Part shown: positions 1 to 9,807 of the stretch, piece by piece
How the letters are laid out: every line of letters begins with the position of its first letter
How positions within the stretch are numbered: position 1 is the first letter of the stretch
Assembly: GCA_937865685.1 (NCBI GenBank)
Contig: CALMGU010000120.1
Span: forward strand, 62,001 to 126,000
DNA: 64,000 nucleotides
Origin: an uncultured Alphaproteobacteria bacterium
Lineage (GTDB): Bacteria; Pseudomonadota; Alphaproteobacteria; Micropepsales; Micropepsaceae
Direction: 5' to 3'
The notes under the pieces: generated by a model
What the model saw: only the letters and a program-made list of their open reading frames with translations
Told to the model about the DNA's origin: nothing
Database searches by the model: none
Made by a program: the position numbers and the translations under genes

Positions 1-1004
1 TCGCGGCGGGAAACACCTTTGTCCTCAAGCCCAGCCCCATCGATCCCACGCCGTCCCTCATGGTGGCCGAACTGATGCGCGAGGCGGGCTTCCCCAAAGG
101 CGTGTTCAATGTGGTTCAGGGCGACAAGGAAGCTGTCGACGCCTTGCTGGCGCATGAGGATGTGCAGGCGGTCTCGTTCGTGGGATCGACTCCCATTGCC
201 AATTATATTTACGAGACCGGCGCGCGGGCCGGAAAGCGCGTGCAGGCGCTGGGCGGCGCCAAGAACCATCTGGTGGCGATGCCCGATGCCGATCCCGAAA
301 AAGTGGTCGATGCCTTGATGGGCGCGGCTTACGGTTCCGCCGGCGAGCGTTGCATGGCGATCTCGGTGGCGGTGCTGGTGGGATCGGCGGCGGATGCGGT
401 CATTCCCCTGCTGATGAAGCGGGCCAAGGAATTGAACATCGGCAATGGCATGAATGACGCCACCGAAATGGGTCCGATCGTCACCAATGTGGCCCGGCAG
501 CGGATCGTGGGCTACATCGACAAGGGCGTGGCGGAAGGCGCATCCTTGCTGATGGATGGCCGCGAATATGTGGTGCCTGGTCACGAGGAAGGGTTCTTCC
601 TGGGCCCCACGCTGTTCGATCACGTCAAGCCGGGAATGACGATCCACCGGGAAGAGATATTCGGGCCGGTGCTTTGCTGCATGCGCGTCGCGACCATGGA
701 AGAAGCGATCAACCTGATCAACGCCCACGAATTCGCCAACGGCGTGAGCTGCTTTACCAGCGATGGCCATGCGGCGCGCGAGTTCGGTCGCAACATCCAT
801 TGCGGCATGGTCGGCATCAATGTCCCCATTCCCGTGCCGATGGCCTGGCACGGCTTTGGCGGCTGGAAGCGCAGCCTGTTCGGCGACATGCATATCTATG
901 GCGAAGAAGGCGTGCGCTTTTACACCCGCCAGAAATCGATCATGCAGCGCTGGCCGGACAGCATCGCAAAGGGTGCCGAATTCCAGATGCCGGTTTCGCG
1001 TTAA
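1..1004 (+). CDS. mmsA: CoA-acylating methylmalonate-semialdehyde dehydrogenase, 3' part
   Basis: The gene enters from the left edge already in frame (first full codon at position 3), so the start and about a third of the protein are missing. The remaining 330 or so residues carry the ALDH catalytic cysteine in [11 protein letters not shown], the EEIFGPVL motif, and the family-typical C-terminus with [10 protein letters not shown] and GVRFYTRQK. Members oxidise methylmalonate or malonate semialdehyde to propionyl- or acetyl-CoA in valine and inositol breakdown. It lies 25 bp before the CoA-transferase gene, so it probably shares that operon; with such neighbours it may act on another semialdehyde. 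Confidence 0.9.
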   Translation, partial: AAGNTFVLKPSPIDPTPSLMVAELMREAGFPKGVFNVVQGDKEAVDALLAHEDVQAVSFVGSTPIANYIYETGARAGKRVQALGGAKNHLVAMPDADPEKVVDALMGAAYGSAGERCMAISVAVLVGSAADAVIPLLMKRAKELNIGNGMNDATEMGPIVTNVARQRIVGYIDKGVAEGASLLMDGREYVVPGHEEGFFLGPTLFDHVKPGMTIHREEIFGPVLCCMRVATMEEAINLINAHEFANGVSCFTSDGHAAREFGRNIHCGMVGINVPIPVPMAWHGFGGWKRSLFGDMHIYGEEGVRFYTRQKSIMQRWPDSIAKGAEFQMPVSR

Positions 1005-1029
1005 AAACAAGAGTTCCTGGGAGGGAGCG

Positions 1030-2241
1030 ATGCAGACGGAAGAGCTCCGAAAGGGGCCTCTGGAAGGTATTACGGTTCTGGACTTCTCGCGGGTGCTGGC
1101 AGGACCTTATTGCACCATGATCCTGGCCGATTTGGGCGCCCGGGTGATCAAGATCGAGAAGTTCGGAACCGGCGACGACACGCGCGCCTTCGGGCCGTTC
1201 GTGGATGGCGAGTCCGCCTATTTCATGTGCTTCAACCGGGGCAAGGAAAGCATCGTCCTGGACATCAAATCGCCGCGCGACCGCGAACTGCTGGAGCGGC
1301 TGTTGGACGAAGCCGATGTGGTGGTGGAGAATTTCCGTCCCGGCGTGATGGACCGGTTGGGCTACGGCGCTGAGCGTCTGGCGAAAACCCATCCGCATAT
1401 CATCTATGCCTCCGTCTCCGGCTTCGGCCATAGCGGCCCTTTCAGCGATCTTCCGGGCTACGACATGGTGGTGCAGGCAATGGGCGGCATCATGAGCCTG
1501 ACGGGCTGGCCGGATGGGCCGCCGTCGCGGGTGGGCACCAGCTTCGGCGATCTGGGCGCGGCGTTGTTCGCCACCGTGGGCATTTTGGCGTCGCTTTATA
1601 AGCGAAACCAGAATGCGCAGGGCGCGCGCGTGGATATCGGCATGTTGGATTGCCAGGCGGCGCTGATGGAGACGGCCCTGGCCCGCTATGACGCGGAAGG
1701 CAAAGTCCCCAACCGGACCGGGGACAGCCATCCCTCGCTGGCGCCGTTCGAGAGCTTCGCGGCCAAGGACGGGCGGATCGTGATTGCCGCGGGCAATGAC
1801 ACGCTGTTCGTGTTGATGGCCGATGCTTTGGGCGCGCCGGAACTGGCGTTGCAGGCGCCCTTCGCCACCAACGATCTGCGCTGCCAGAACCGGCCGCAGA
1901 TGGTGAAGGCGATTGAGGCGGTGACCAGAACCCAGAATGTCCAGCATTGGGTGGACAGGCTGAACGAGGCAGGCGTGCCCTGTTCGCCGATCAACACCAT
2001 CGACAAGCTGTTCGATCATCCCCAGCTTTTGGCGCGCGACATGTTCATCAAAGTGAAAAGCGGCGAAACCGGCCGCGCCGTCCGCACCGCCGGAAATCCG
2101 ATCCGCATCAGCGGCTATAAGGGCAACAATATCGTGGACCCCATCATGGCGCCGAAGCTGAACCAGAACCGCGAGCAGATTCTGCACGAATTCATGGCCC
2201 CGCGGGACGCCTATGTTCCGTCCCATGGCGGCGAGGAATAA
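1030..2241 (+). CDS. CaiB/BaiF (class III) CoA-transferase
   Basis: A 403-residue protein of normal family length. ATG 1030 follows a GGGAGGGAG ribosome site; the frame is open further upstream but only inside mmsA. The N-terminus LEGITVLDFSRVLAGP is the family hallmark, and Asp174 in SFGDLG matches the catalytic aspartate that forms the mixed anhydride/thioester in formyl-CoA transferase-type enzymes. It should move CoA from a donor such as succinyl-CoA to a carboxylic acid, priming it for the crotonase and thiolase encoded next. The substrate cannot be read from the sequence. Confidence 0.9.
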   Translation: MQTEELRKGPLEGITVLDFSRVLAGPYCTMILADLGARVIKIEKFGTGDDTRAFGPFVDGESAYFMCFNRGKESIVLDIKSPRDRELLERLLDEADVVVENFRPGVMDRLGYGAERLAKTHPHIIYASVSGFGHSGPFSDLPGYDMVVQAMGGIMSLTGWPDGPPSRVGTSFGDLGAALFATVGILASLYKRNQNAQGARVDIGMLDCQAALMETALARYDAEGKVPNRTGDSHPSLAPFESFAAKDGRIVIAAGNDTLFVLMADALGAPELALQAPFATNDLRCQNRPQMVKAIEAVTRTQNVQHWVDRLNEAGVPCSPINTIDKLFDHPQLLARDMFIKVKSGETGRAVRTAGNPIRISGYKGNNIVDPIMAPKLNQNREQILHEFMAPRDAYVPSHGGEE

Positions 2242-2286
2242 CAGTCCATTCCAAATAACGATCATCCGCAGTGTCAGGAGAAATTC

Positions 2287-3099
2287 ATGAGCGATGACAG
2301 CAAACCGGACGCCGGCGGCAAAGGCGCCAAATGGGAAACCATTCTGGTGGAGCGGCGCGAGCGGGTCGGCCTGATCACTTTGAATCGCCCCAAATCTCTC
2401 AACGCCTTGAACCGGCAACTGGCGCAGGAAACGCTCAAGGCATTGCGGGAATTCGATGCCGATGACCGGGTGGGCGCGATTGTGATCGCGGGAAGTCCGC
2501 GTGCCTTCGCGGCGGGCGCCGACATCGCCGAAATGGCGGAAAAATCCTTTACCCAATTTTACATGGACGACTTCCTGGGTTCCTGGGACCAGGTCCGGCT
2601 GATTGCAAAGCCCATCATCGCGGCGGTCAGCGGCTTTGCCTTGGGCGGAGGCTGCGAGCTGGCCTTGCTGTGCGACTTCATCATCGCCTCCGAGGACGCC
2701 CAGTTCGGCCAGCCGGAAATCAAGCTGGGTGTATTGCCGGGCATCGGCGGATCGCAGCGACTGACCCGCGCGGTCGGCAAATCGCTGGCGATGGACATGA
2801 TCCTCACCGGCCGGTCCATCAACGCCGCTGAAGCCAAGGCCGCCGGCATGGTGGCGCGCGTGGTCGCCCCGGCGGATCTGCTGCAGACCGCTCTGGAGGC
2901 GGCTCATACCATCGCGGCCTATAATGCGCCGGCCGTGAAGATGGCCAAACAGGCCGTCAATCAGGCTTTCGAAAGCTCGCTGGCGGAAGGACTGCGTCAC
3001 GAACGCCTGCTGTTCCAGGCCGCTTTCGCCACCGAAGGGCAGAAGGAAGGCATGAACGCCTTTGTCGCCAAACGGGCGCCCGTTTTCCGGAACCGATAG
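2287..3099 (+). CDS. Enoyl-CoA hydratase (crotonase family)
   Basis: A 270-residue crotonase with both catalytic glutamates of genuine hydratases: Glu124 in [11 protein letters not shown] and Glu144 in [15 protein letters not shown]. The oxyanion-hole region AFAAGADI is also intact. It should hydrate a 2-enoyl-CoA to a 3-hydroxyacyl-CoA. The ATG follows a CAGGAG ribosome site. The gene sits between a CoA-transferase and a GMC alcohol oxidoreductase, consistent with a beta-oxidation-like route. PaaF-like activity on short or dicarboxylic enoyl-CoA is a reasonable guess. Confidence 0.9.
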   Translation: MSDDSKPDAGGKGAKWETILVERRERVGLITLNRPKSLNALNRQLAQETLKALREFDADDRVGAIVIAGSPRAFAAGADIAEMAEKSFTQFYMDDFLGSWDQVRLIAKPIIAAVSGFALGGGCELALLCDFIIASEDAQFGQPEIKLGVLPGIGGSQRLTRAVGKSLAMDMILTGRSINAAEAKAAGMVARVVAPADLLQTALEAAHTIAAYNAPAVKMAKQAVNQAFESSLAEGLRHERLLFQAAFATEGQKEGMNAFVAKRAPVFRNR

Positions 3100-3112
3100 T
3101 CGAGGCTTGTTG

Positions 3113-4753
3113 GTGGACCAGGTTCAATTGCTCGACGGCGAATATGATTACATCGTCGCCGGTGCCGGTTCGGCCGGCTGCGTGGTGGCCAATCGCCTGT
3201 CGGCCGATCCCAAAAACCGCGTTCTGCTGCTGGAGGCGGGCGGAAAGGACAATTGGATCTGGTTTCACATTCCGGTGGGATATCTTTTCGCCATCGGCAA
3301 TCCCCGAAGCGACTGGATGTTCCAGACCGAACCGGAACCCGGTTTGAACGGCCGTTCCTTGAAATATCCCCGCGGCAAGGTGATCGGCGGATCGTCGGCG
3401 ATCAATGCCATGATCTCCATGCGGGGGCAGCGCCAGGACTATGACAATTGGCGGCAGCTGGGGCTGACCGGATGGAGCGCGGATGAAGTCTTTGCCGCGT
3501 TCAAGCGTCTGGACAATCACTTCCTCGGCGAAACCGAGCATCACAGCGCCAAAGGCGAATGGCGGGTCGAAGAGCCGCGGCTGCGCTGGGATATCCTGGA
3601 CGCGGTTCGCGATGCGGCGGTCGAGATGGGCGTTCCCCAGACGCCGGACTTCAATACCGGAAACAATGAGGGTGTGGGCTATTTCCATGTAAACCAGAAG
3701 CGCGGGCTGCGCTGGTCGGCGGCGCGCGGATTCCTCAAGCCCGCATTGCGCCGCCCCAATCTGCGTCTGGAAACCCACGCCAATATCGACAAGCTGGTCT
3801 TCGAGGGCCGCCGGGCCAGGGGCATCCGCTTTGTCCGCGGCGGAAAAACCTATGAAGCGCGGGCCAAACGCGAAGTCATATTGTGCGCGGGCTCGATCGG
3901 TTCGATCGAAATCCTGCAGCGGTCAGGCGTGGGCGATCCCGCCTTCCTGCAATCGTTGGGCATTCCGGTCCAACTGGCGCGCGAAGGGGTGGGAAAGAAT
4001 CTGCAAGACCATCTCCAGCAGCGGATGATCTACAAAGTCTCAGGCGTCAAAACCCTCAACGAGACCTATCACTCGCTGGTCGGCAGAGCCTTGATGGGCG
4101 CCGAATATGCCATGTTCCAGACCGGGCCCTTGACCATGGCGCCATCCCAGCTGGGCATATTCACCCGGTCGAACAGCCTGCACGACCGCGCCAATATCCA
4201 ATTTCATGTCCAACCGCTGTCGCTGGATAAATTCGGCGATCCGCTGCACAAATTCCGCGCCATCACCGTCAGCGCCTGCAATCTTCGGCCCACCTCGCGC
4301 GGTATAATCCATGTCCGCTCCGCCGATTTCCACGACAGGCCGGTGATCAAGCCCAATTACCTGTCCACCGAAGAGGACCGGCAGGTCGCCGCCGACGCTA
4401 TCCGGGTGACGCGGCGCCTGATGGGACAAAAAGCGCTTTCGAAATATGCGCCGGAAGAATATGTGCCCGGGCCAAAAATCTCGAACGATACGGCCGACCT
4501 GGCTAAGGCCGCGGGCGATATCGGCACAACGATCTTTCATCCCGTGGGCACGGCGAAGATGGGTCTTTCCACCGATCCCATGGCCGTGGTGGATGAGCGG
4601 CTCAGGGTCCATGGCGCGGAAGGGCTTCGGGTGGTGGACGCCTCGGTGATGCCCAGCATCACGTCGGGCAACACCAACACTCCCACCATCATGATCGCGG
4701 AAAAAGGCGCCGCCTGCATCATCGAGGACGGCCGGAGTTCTTTTAACGCTTAA
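3113..4753 (+). CDS. GMC-family FAD alcohol oxidoreductase
   Basis: A 546-residue glucose-methanol-choline oxidoreductase, close to choline and alkanol dehydrogenases. The FAD-binding GAGSAG motif is about 17 residues in. PRGKVIGGSSAINAM is the first GMC signature, the catalytic His lies in HPVGTAKMG near residue 475, and the C-terminal NTPTIMIAEKGA is typical. I chose GTG 3113 because it follows GAGG by a normal distance and does not overlap the crotonase gene; an in-frame ATG at 3062 would lie inside that gene. It should oxidise a primary alcohol to an aldehyde. No signal peptide is seen, so it is probably cytoplasmic or membrane-peripheral. Confidence 0.87.
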   Translation: MDQVQLLDGEYDYIVAGAGSAGCVVANRLSADPKNRVLLLEAGGKDNWIWFHIPVGYLFAIGNPRSDWMFQTEPEPGLNGRSLKYPRGKVIGGSSAINAMISMRGQRQDYDNWRQLGLTGWSADEVFAAFKRLDNHFLGETEHHSAKGEWRVEEPRLRWDILDAVRDAAVEMGVPQTPDFNTGNNEGVGYFHVNQKRGLRWSAARGFLKPALRRPNLRLETHANIDKLVFEGRRARGIRFVRGGKTYEARAKREVILCAGSIGSIEILQRSGVGDPAFLQSLGIPVQLAREGVGKNLQDHLQQRMIYKVSGVKTLNETYHSLVGRALMGAEYAMFQTGPLTMAPSQLGIFTRSNSLHDRANIQFHVQPLSLDKFGDPLHKFRAITVSACNLRPTSRGIIHVRSADFHDRPVIKPNYLSTEEDRQVAADAIRVTRRLMGQKALSKYAPEEYVPGPKISNDTADLAKAAGDIGTTIFHPVGTAKMGLSTDPMAVVDERLRVHGAEGLRVVDASVMPSITSGNTNTPTIMIAEKGAACIIEDGRSSFNA

Positions 4754-4804
4754 ATAAATGCGCTAGGCATGGCGCGCCGGGGCGTTCAGCCGCGGCATAG
4801 ATGG

Positions 4805-6016
4805 ATGAATGCCATGCCCGCCGCCTTTATATGCGATGGCCTGAGAACGCCCATCGGGCGCTACAATGGTGCTTTGGCCAAGATTCGTTCCGACGATCTG
4901 GCGGCGCTGACGATCAAGGCCTTGCTGGAACGGCATAAGGGACTGGACCCCAAGGCCATCGATGACGTGATCCTGGGCTGCGCCAACCAGGCCGGCGAGG
5001 ACAGCCGCAATGTCGCCCGCATGGCCGCGCTGCTGGCGGGCCTGCCGGACAGCGTTCCGGGCGTGACCGTCAACCGGCTTTGCGCGTCCGGCCTGGACGC
5101 GGTGGGGCAAGCAGCCCGCGCCGTCATGTCCGGCGATGCCGAGTTGATCGTGGCGGGTGGCGTGGAAAGCATGACGCGGGCGCCCTTCGTGATGGGCAAG
5201 GCCGATACCGCTTTCTCGCGCACGGCGAAAATCGAAGACACCACCATCGGCTGGCGTTTCGTCAATCCGGCGATGGCGAAAGCCCATGGCGTCGAATCCA
5301 TGCCCGAAACCGCCGAGAATGTCGCGGCGGAGTTCGGCATCGGCCGCGCCGATCAGGATGCGTTTGCCTGGCGCAGCCAGCAGCGCGCCGGAGCAGCCCA
5401 GGCGCGGGGCTTTTTCCAAGGCGAACTTGCGCCGGTGCCGGTGCCTGGAAAGGCGGGTCTCGTGCTTATCGATCGTGACGAACATCCGCGCCCGGAAACC
5501 ACGCTGGAAGGGTTGGCGAAATTAAAGCCCATCGTTCGCGAAGACGGCACGGTGACGGCGGGCAATGCCTCCGGCGTGAATGACGGGGCAGCCGCGTTGA
5601 TCATTGCGTCGGAGGATGCCGCCCGGCGTCACGGCCTGATCCCGCGCGCCAGAATCCTGGGCTATGCCACAGCCGGCGTGCCGCCAAGAGTGATGGGGAT
5701 CGGGCCGGTGCCCGCGACGCAGAAGCTGATGGCGAAGACGGGATTGTCGATCCGGGATTTCGATATCATCGAATTGAACGAAGCGTTTGCCGCCCAGGCG
5801 CTCGCGGTGCTGCGCCGGATGGGCCTTCCCGACGACGCCGAACAGGTCAATCCCAATGGCGGGGCCATCGCCCTTGGCCACCCTCTGGGTGCATCGGGTG
5901 CCAGGCTGGCGCTGACGGCCCTGCGGGCGCTGGAAGAAAAGAAAGGCCGCTTTGCACTGGCCACACTCTGTGTCGGCGTCGGTCAGGGCGCCTCCTTGGC
6001 CATGGAAGCGGTTTGA
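4805..6016 (+). CDS. Thiolase (acetyl-CoA acyltransferase, 3-oxoadipyl-CoA thiolase-like)
   Basis: A 403-residue degradative thiolase. The acyl-accepting Cys lies in NRLCASGLDAV, the catalytic His in NGGAIALGHPLGASGAR, and the second Cys in LCVGVGQG. The N-terminus (DGLRTPIGRYNGALA, SDDLAALTIKALL) resembles PcaF/PaaJ enzymes, which split 3-oxoadipyl-CoA to succinyl-CoA and acetyl-CoA. ATG 4805 is preferred, with 4814 or 4769 possible; none has a strong ribosome site. Last gene of the CoA-dependent set, about 50 bp after the GMC gene. Confidence 0.88.
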   Translation: MNAMPAAFICDGLRTPIGRYNGALAKIRSDDLAALTIKALLERHKGLDPKAIDDVILGCANQAGEDSRNVARMAALLAGLPDSVPGVTVNRLCASGLDAVGQAARAVMSGDAELIVAGGVESMTRAPFVMGKADTAFSRTAKIEDTTIGWRFVNPAMAKAHGVESMPETAENVAAEFGIGRADQDAFAWRSQQRAGAAQARGFFQGELAPVPVPGKAGLVLIDRDEHPRPETTLEGLAKLKPIVREDGTVTAGNASGVNDGAAALIIASEDAARRHGLIPRARILGYATAGVPPRVMGIGPVPATQKLMAKTGLSIRDFDIIELNEAFAAQALAVLRRMGLPDDAEQVNPNGGAIALGHPLGASGARLALTALRALEEKKGRFALATLCVGVGQGASLAMEAV

Positions 6017-6150
6017 GCCGCATATGACGGTTTGTCGATGCCGCCGCCTGCGGATCGGACTTTCGGGTTTGTGAAGAACCTTTTATCATCCGTTCATGGT
6101 GGCGGGGTCTTGCGAGGTGCGGGGGCCCCCGATCAAGCTAAGAGGAAACA

Positions 6151-7233
6151 ATGCGATATTTTGTCTATGCCTTGACGGCTGCTTTGGCGATCACGCCCGC
6201 GATGGCTCAGAACGCCATGACCCCCGATATGACGGCGCCGACCAATGACGCGCCCAACCCGTATCAAACCGTGAAAGACTATTTCAAGCTGCCCGCCGGG
6301 CGGACCTGGGGTTCGACCAGCGCGGTCGAAATCGATCGCGACGGCAAGTCGATCTGGGTCGCCGAACGCTGCGGCCAGAATGGGTGCCTCGACCGCAAGA
6401 CCGGCAAGATGTCGGATCTGCCCAGCGTGTTGAAATTCGACTCGACCGGCAAGCTGGTGAAGTCGTTTGGCGCGGGCCTGATGATCTTCCCGCACGGCAT
6501 TTATGTCGATCGCGACGGCAATGTCTGGGTGACGGACGGCCAGGACAATGGCAAGCGCCGCGAGCGTGGCGCCACCGGCCCGATCGGGCCGGATGGCGCG
6601 ACTTTGGGCAACCAAGTCATCAAGTTCAGCCCGGACGGCAAGGTGCTGCTCACTTTGGGCAAGAAGGGCGGCGCCGCCGCGCCGGATTATTTCTATCAGC
6701 CCAATGATGTGGTCACGTCCGCCAATGGCGACATCTTCGTCGCCGAAGGCCATGGCGCGGGCAACAACCGCATCCTGAAATTCGACAAGACCGGCAAGTT
6801 CATCAAGGAATGGGGCAAGTTGGGCACCGGGCCGGGCGAATTCGACCAGCCGCATGCATTGGCCATCGATTCCAAGAACCGCCTTCTGGTCGGCGATCGC
6901 AACAACAACCGGGTTCAGATTTTCGACCTGGACGGCAAGTTCATCCAGCAGTTGCACCAGTTCAGCCGGCCGAGCGGCATCTGGCTGACCAAGGATGACG
7001 TTCTGTATGTGACCGATTCCGAATCGGAATCGGTTTCGCGCAATCACAATGGCTGGAAGCGCGGTATCCGCTGGGGCAGCCTGAAGGACGGCAAGATCGT
7101 CGGCTTCATTCCCGATCCGGTCGAGAAAGCCTCCGATACCAGTGCCGGTGAAGGCGTTGCGGTCGATGCGGCCGGCAATATCTATGGCGCCGAAGTGGGT
7201 CCGAAGGCGCTCAACAAGTATGTGAAGAAATAA
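6151..7233 (+). CDS. Exported NHL-repeat beta-propeller protein
   Basis: A 360-residue protein with a cleavable Sec signal (cleavage after about residue 20, AMA-QN). Repeated strands such as VEIDRDGKSIWVAE, IYVDRDGNVWVTDG, ALAIDSKNRLLVGDRNNNRVQIFD and VAVDAAGNIYGAEV form an NHL-type six-bladed propeller, as in peptidyl-alpha-hydroxyglycine lyases and related periplasmic proteins. The enzyme activity, if any, is unknown. A GAGGAAA ribosome site precedes ATG 6151, and the 134-bp gap before it suggests its own promoter. It ends at the terminator at 7261-7297. Confidence 0.8.
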   Translation: MRYFVYALTAALAITPAMAQNAMTPDMTAPTNDAPNPYQTVKDYFKLPAGRTWGSTSAVEIDRDGKSIWVAERCGQNGCLDRKTGKMSDLPSVLKFDSTGKLVKSFGAGLMIFPHGIYVDRDGNVWVTDGQDNGKRRERGATGPIGPDGATLGNQVIKFSPDGKVLLTLGKKGGAAAPDYFYQPNDVVTSANGDIFVAEGHGAGNNRILKFDKTGKFIKEWGKLGTGPGEFDQPHALAIDSKNRLLVGDRNNNRVQIFDLDGKFIQQLHQFSRPSGIWLTKDDVLYVTDSESESVSRNHNGWKRGIRWGSLKDGKIVGFIPDPVEKASDTSAGEGVAVDAAGNIYGAEVGPKALNKYVKK

Positions 7234-7260
7234 ATCCGCGCTCCGGCACGGATCTAACAG

Positions 7261-7297
7261 CGGCCCGGTCCCGTCAGGGACCGGGCCGTCGCTTTTT
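7261..7297 (+). terminator. Rho-independent terminator
   Basis: A perfect 12-bp stem, CGGCCCGGTCCC then GTCA loop then GGGACCGGGCCG, followed within four bases by a run of five T. It lies between the convergent NHL gene and the aldehyde dehydrogenase gene and is oriented to stop the rightward transcript. Confidence 0.85.
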
Positions 7298-8779
7298 CTA
7301 AAGATCGAATTTCACGCCCTGGGCCAGCGGCAGGCTGCTGCCGTAATTGATGCTCTGGGTCTGGCGGCGCATATAGGCCTTCCAGGCATCCGATCCGCTC
7401 TCGCGGCCGCCACCGGTTTCCTTCTCGCCGCCAAAGGCGCCGCCGATCTCCGCGCCTGACGGGCCCATATTCACATTGGCGATGCCGCAATCCGATCCTT
7501 TGGCGGAAAGGAATTTCTCCGCTTCGGAGAGGTCGCGGGTGATGATGGACGACGACAATCCTTGCGGCACATCGCGCAGCATCGCCACCGCTTCGTCGAA
7601 GGCCGAATAGCGCATCACATAAAGGATGGGTGCGAAGGTTTCTTCCCGCACGATATCGGTCTGGGCCTTCATTTCCGCGATGGCGGGCCGGACGTAAAGA
7701 TCGCGCACGACCTCGCCGCCCGTGACCGCGCCGCCCGCGGCGCGGGCGGCGGCAAGCGCACGGGTCATGCAATCCAGCGCCTGTTTGTCGATCAGCGGGC
7801 CGATCAGATTGCTCGCCTCGCGGGGATCGCCGATGGAAATGCTGGCGAAGGCGCTTTTCAACCGACCCACCAGCCGGTCATAGACATCCGTATGCACGAT
7901 CAAGCGCCGCAAGGTGGTGCAGCGCTGACCGGATGTGCCCGCGGCGCCGAAGGCGATGGCGCGGAGCGCCAGATCCAGATCGGCCGACGGGGTCACGATG
8001 GTGGCGGCGTTGCCGCCCAATTCCAGCAGCGAACGGCCAAAGCGGGCTGCAACCACCGTGCCCACCGCGCGGCCCATGCGGGTGCTGCCGGTGGCCGAGA
8101 TCAGCGGTACCCGCGCATCCTTCACCAGCGCTTCGCCGATATCGGCGCCTCCGATCAAAAGCGCGGAAAGCCCTTCCGGCGCGGGCTCGAAATCGCTGAT
8201 GACCTTCTGAAGCAGGGCTTCGGCGGCGAACGCCGAAAGCGGCGTCTTTTCCGATGGCTTCCACAGCACCGGATCGCCGCAGACCAACGCCAGGGCCGCG
8301 TTCCAGGCCCACACCGCCACGGGAAAATTGAAGGCCGAGATGATGCCCACGGGGCCCAGCGGATGCCACATCTCCCGCATGTGATGATCGGGCCGCTCGG
8401 AAGCGATGGTGAGGCCGTAAAGCTGGCGGGAAAGGCCGACCGCGAAATCGCAGATGTCGATCATCTCCTGCACTTCGCCCAGGCCTTCGGACAAGGGCTT
8501 GCCGGATTCGAGCGTCACTAGGCGGCCGAGCGGCTCCTTGTTGGCGCGCAGGATTTCCCCCAACCGTCGCACCAATTCGCCGCGCACCGGCGCGGGCGTG
8601 CCGCGCCAGGTTTGAAAGGCGTGGGTAGAAGCCGCGATGGCTTTTTCCACCCCCGCCGCATCGCAGTCCGCCAGGCCGGGCAGGATGGAGCCATCGACCG
8701 GTGAAGCCCGGCCTTCATTTTTTGCGGCAAGCCCGAAGCCGTCCAAAATCGCGCGCGCATCTTTCGCTGCCTGGATCAT
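7298..8779 (-). CDS. amaB: L-aminoadipate-semialdehyde dehydrogenase (ALDH7 type)
   Basis: A 493-residue NAD-dependent aldehyde dehydrogenase of the ALDH7/antiquitin type, with FNFPVAVWAWN, the WKPSEKTPL cofactor segment, ELGGNAATIV, the catalytic Cys near 287 in GTSGQRCTTLRRL, and EETFAPILYV. It should oxidise 2-aminoadipate 6-semialdehyde to 2-aminoadipate in lysine breakdown. The assignment is supported by upstream genes for a saccharopine dehydrogenase and a 2-oxoadipate dioxygenase. The start overlaps the stop of the upstream gene by 4 nt, indicating translational coupling. AmaB is the Pseudomonas name for this activity. Confidence 0.87.
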   Translation of the reverse strand: MIQAAKDARAILDGFGLAAKNEGRASPVDGSILPGLADCDAAGVEKAIAASTHAFQTWRGTPAPVRGELVRRLGEILRANKEPLGRLVTLESGKPLSEGLGEVQEMIDICDFAVGLSRQLYGLTIASERPDHHMREMWHPLGPVGIISAFNFPVAVWAWNAALALVCGDPVLWKPSEKTPLSAFAAEALLQKVISDFEPAPEGLSALLIGGADIGEALVKDARVPLISATGSTRMGRAVGTVVAARFGRSLLELGGNAATIVTPSADLDLALRAIAFGAAGTSGQRCTTLRRLIVHTDVYDRLVGRLKSAFASISIGDPREASNLIGPLIDKQALDCMTRALAAARAAGGAVTGGEVVRDLYVRPAIAEMKAQTDIVREETFAPILYVMRYSAFDEAVAMLRDVPQGLSSSIITRDLSEAEKFLSAKGSDCGIANVNMGPSGAEIGGAFGGEKETGGGRESGSDAWKAYMRRQTQSINYGSSLPLAQGVKFDL

Positions 8780-9771
8780 GCTGCCGTCATCTTGAAGATG
8801 CCCTGGGCGTTGTTGGTATCGAAAGCGAGATCGAGCCGGTCTTCATCCGGCATCGCCGCGCGGGTGATGAATTCGAAGAAGGAGCCCGGCACCTCGTGCA
8901 GGATCAAGGCGCCATCCGCGTCGCGGAATTCGCGCAGCACCGGATCGGCATGGAGCGCGGTCTGGCGCACCCGGCCCGACGCCGAGACTTCGATCCGGTC
9001 CTTCACCCGGCGGCCCCGCGCGGCCTGTTCCTCCACCACCAGATGCAGGTCGGGCACGCGGTCGGTGGCATGGTTGAACGCGTTGCCTTCGGTGGCGATC
9101 CAGGCCATCTCGGCGGATTCGGCTTTCAGGATTTCATAATCGGCCAGGCTGGGCGCCTCGTGACGGCGGGTGAAGCAAAGCGCAAGCTTGGGCAACAGCG
9201 CCCGCGCCTCGGCAAAGGGCAGGCTGCCTTCCCCCGCCAGCCGCGCCAGCCGCACCAGATCGACGGCGGTCAGCGGATCGCTGGACTCTTCAGTCACCCG
9301 CAGCGCCGCGGCCTGGAAGTCCGGCGAGAATTGTTCGGGATGAAGCTCGCTGACGAAGAATTGCGGCAAGTCTTCCGGCAGGTCGCGATGGGTGAAGGAG
9401 CGGCCCGTCATTTTCAGCCGCGCCATGGGATAGAGGTTGGTGGCGTGATAGCCCAAGGGCTCCAGCACGCGGGAAATGGCGGCGAGGCCAGCGGGCAGGG
9501 TGCCCATATTCTCCATCGCCACGGTGCGCATGGCGCCATGGTCGAACACCAACTTGCGTCCGGCTTCTTCCAGATCGTCCATATAGGCGCGGCCGCTAGG
9601 CACCCGTTCCAGAAGTCCGGCCAGCAAATGCAGATTGAGCGCGGCGGCCAGGGTGGCTCTGGAAACCTCGCCGCCATTTTCGTGCAGAACCGAACCGGGA
9701 AGCGCCACGCGGTCGCGCAAGGCCAACGCGGCCCCGGTCAGCAAAAGGCCGAGATGATTTTGTTCAGGCAT
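8776..9771 (-). CDS. hglS: 2-oxoadipate dioxygenase/decarboxylase, short HglS/DUF1338 form
   Basis: A DUF1338 protein of 331 residues from ATG 9771 (a GTG at 9783 is an alternative). HglS of Pseudomonas putida converts 2-oxoadipate to D-2-hydroxyglutarate and CO2 with Fe(II) and O2. The expected metal ligands are visible: His78 and the substrate-binding Arg82 in DHGAMRTV, His234 in EGNAFNHATDR, and Glu300 in GSFFEFITR. The protein is shorter than the better-known, roughly 460-residue HglS proteins. It lies between saccharopine dehydrogenase and aminoadipate-semialdehyde dehydrogenase genes, which fits lysine catabolism. Confidence 0.85.
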   Translation of the reverse strand: MPEQNHLGLLLTGAALALRDRVALPGSVLHENGGEVSRATLAAALNLHLLAGLLERVPSGRAYMDDLEEAGRKLVFDHGAMRTVAMENMGTLPAGLAAISRVLEPLGYHATNLYPMARLKMTGRSFTHRDLPEDLPQFFVSELHPEQFSPDFQAAALRVTEESSDPLTAVDLVRLARLAGEGSLPFAEARALLPKLALCFTRRHEAPSLADYEILKAESAEMAWIATEGNAFNHATDRVPDLHLVVEEQAARGRRVKDRIEVSASGRVRQTALHADPVLREFRDADGALILHEVPGSFFEFITRAAMPDEDRLDLAFDTNNAQGIFKMTAA

Positions 9772-9807
9772 GATGAGTGACACGATACCGGCGGTGAAAA
9801 TGGAATC

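Noticed and set aside
940-3000. Long minus-strand open frame of 686 codons opposite the CoA-transferase and crotonase genes
   Set aside because: The plus-strand genes have clear domain motifs and ribosome sites; the antisense frame gives Arg/His/Gln-rich sequence with no recognisable domain, typical of GC-rich antisense shadows.
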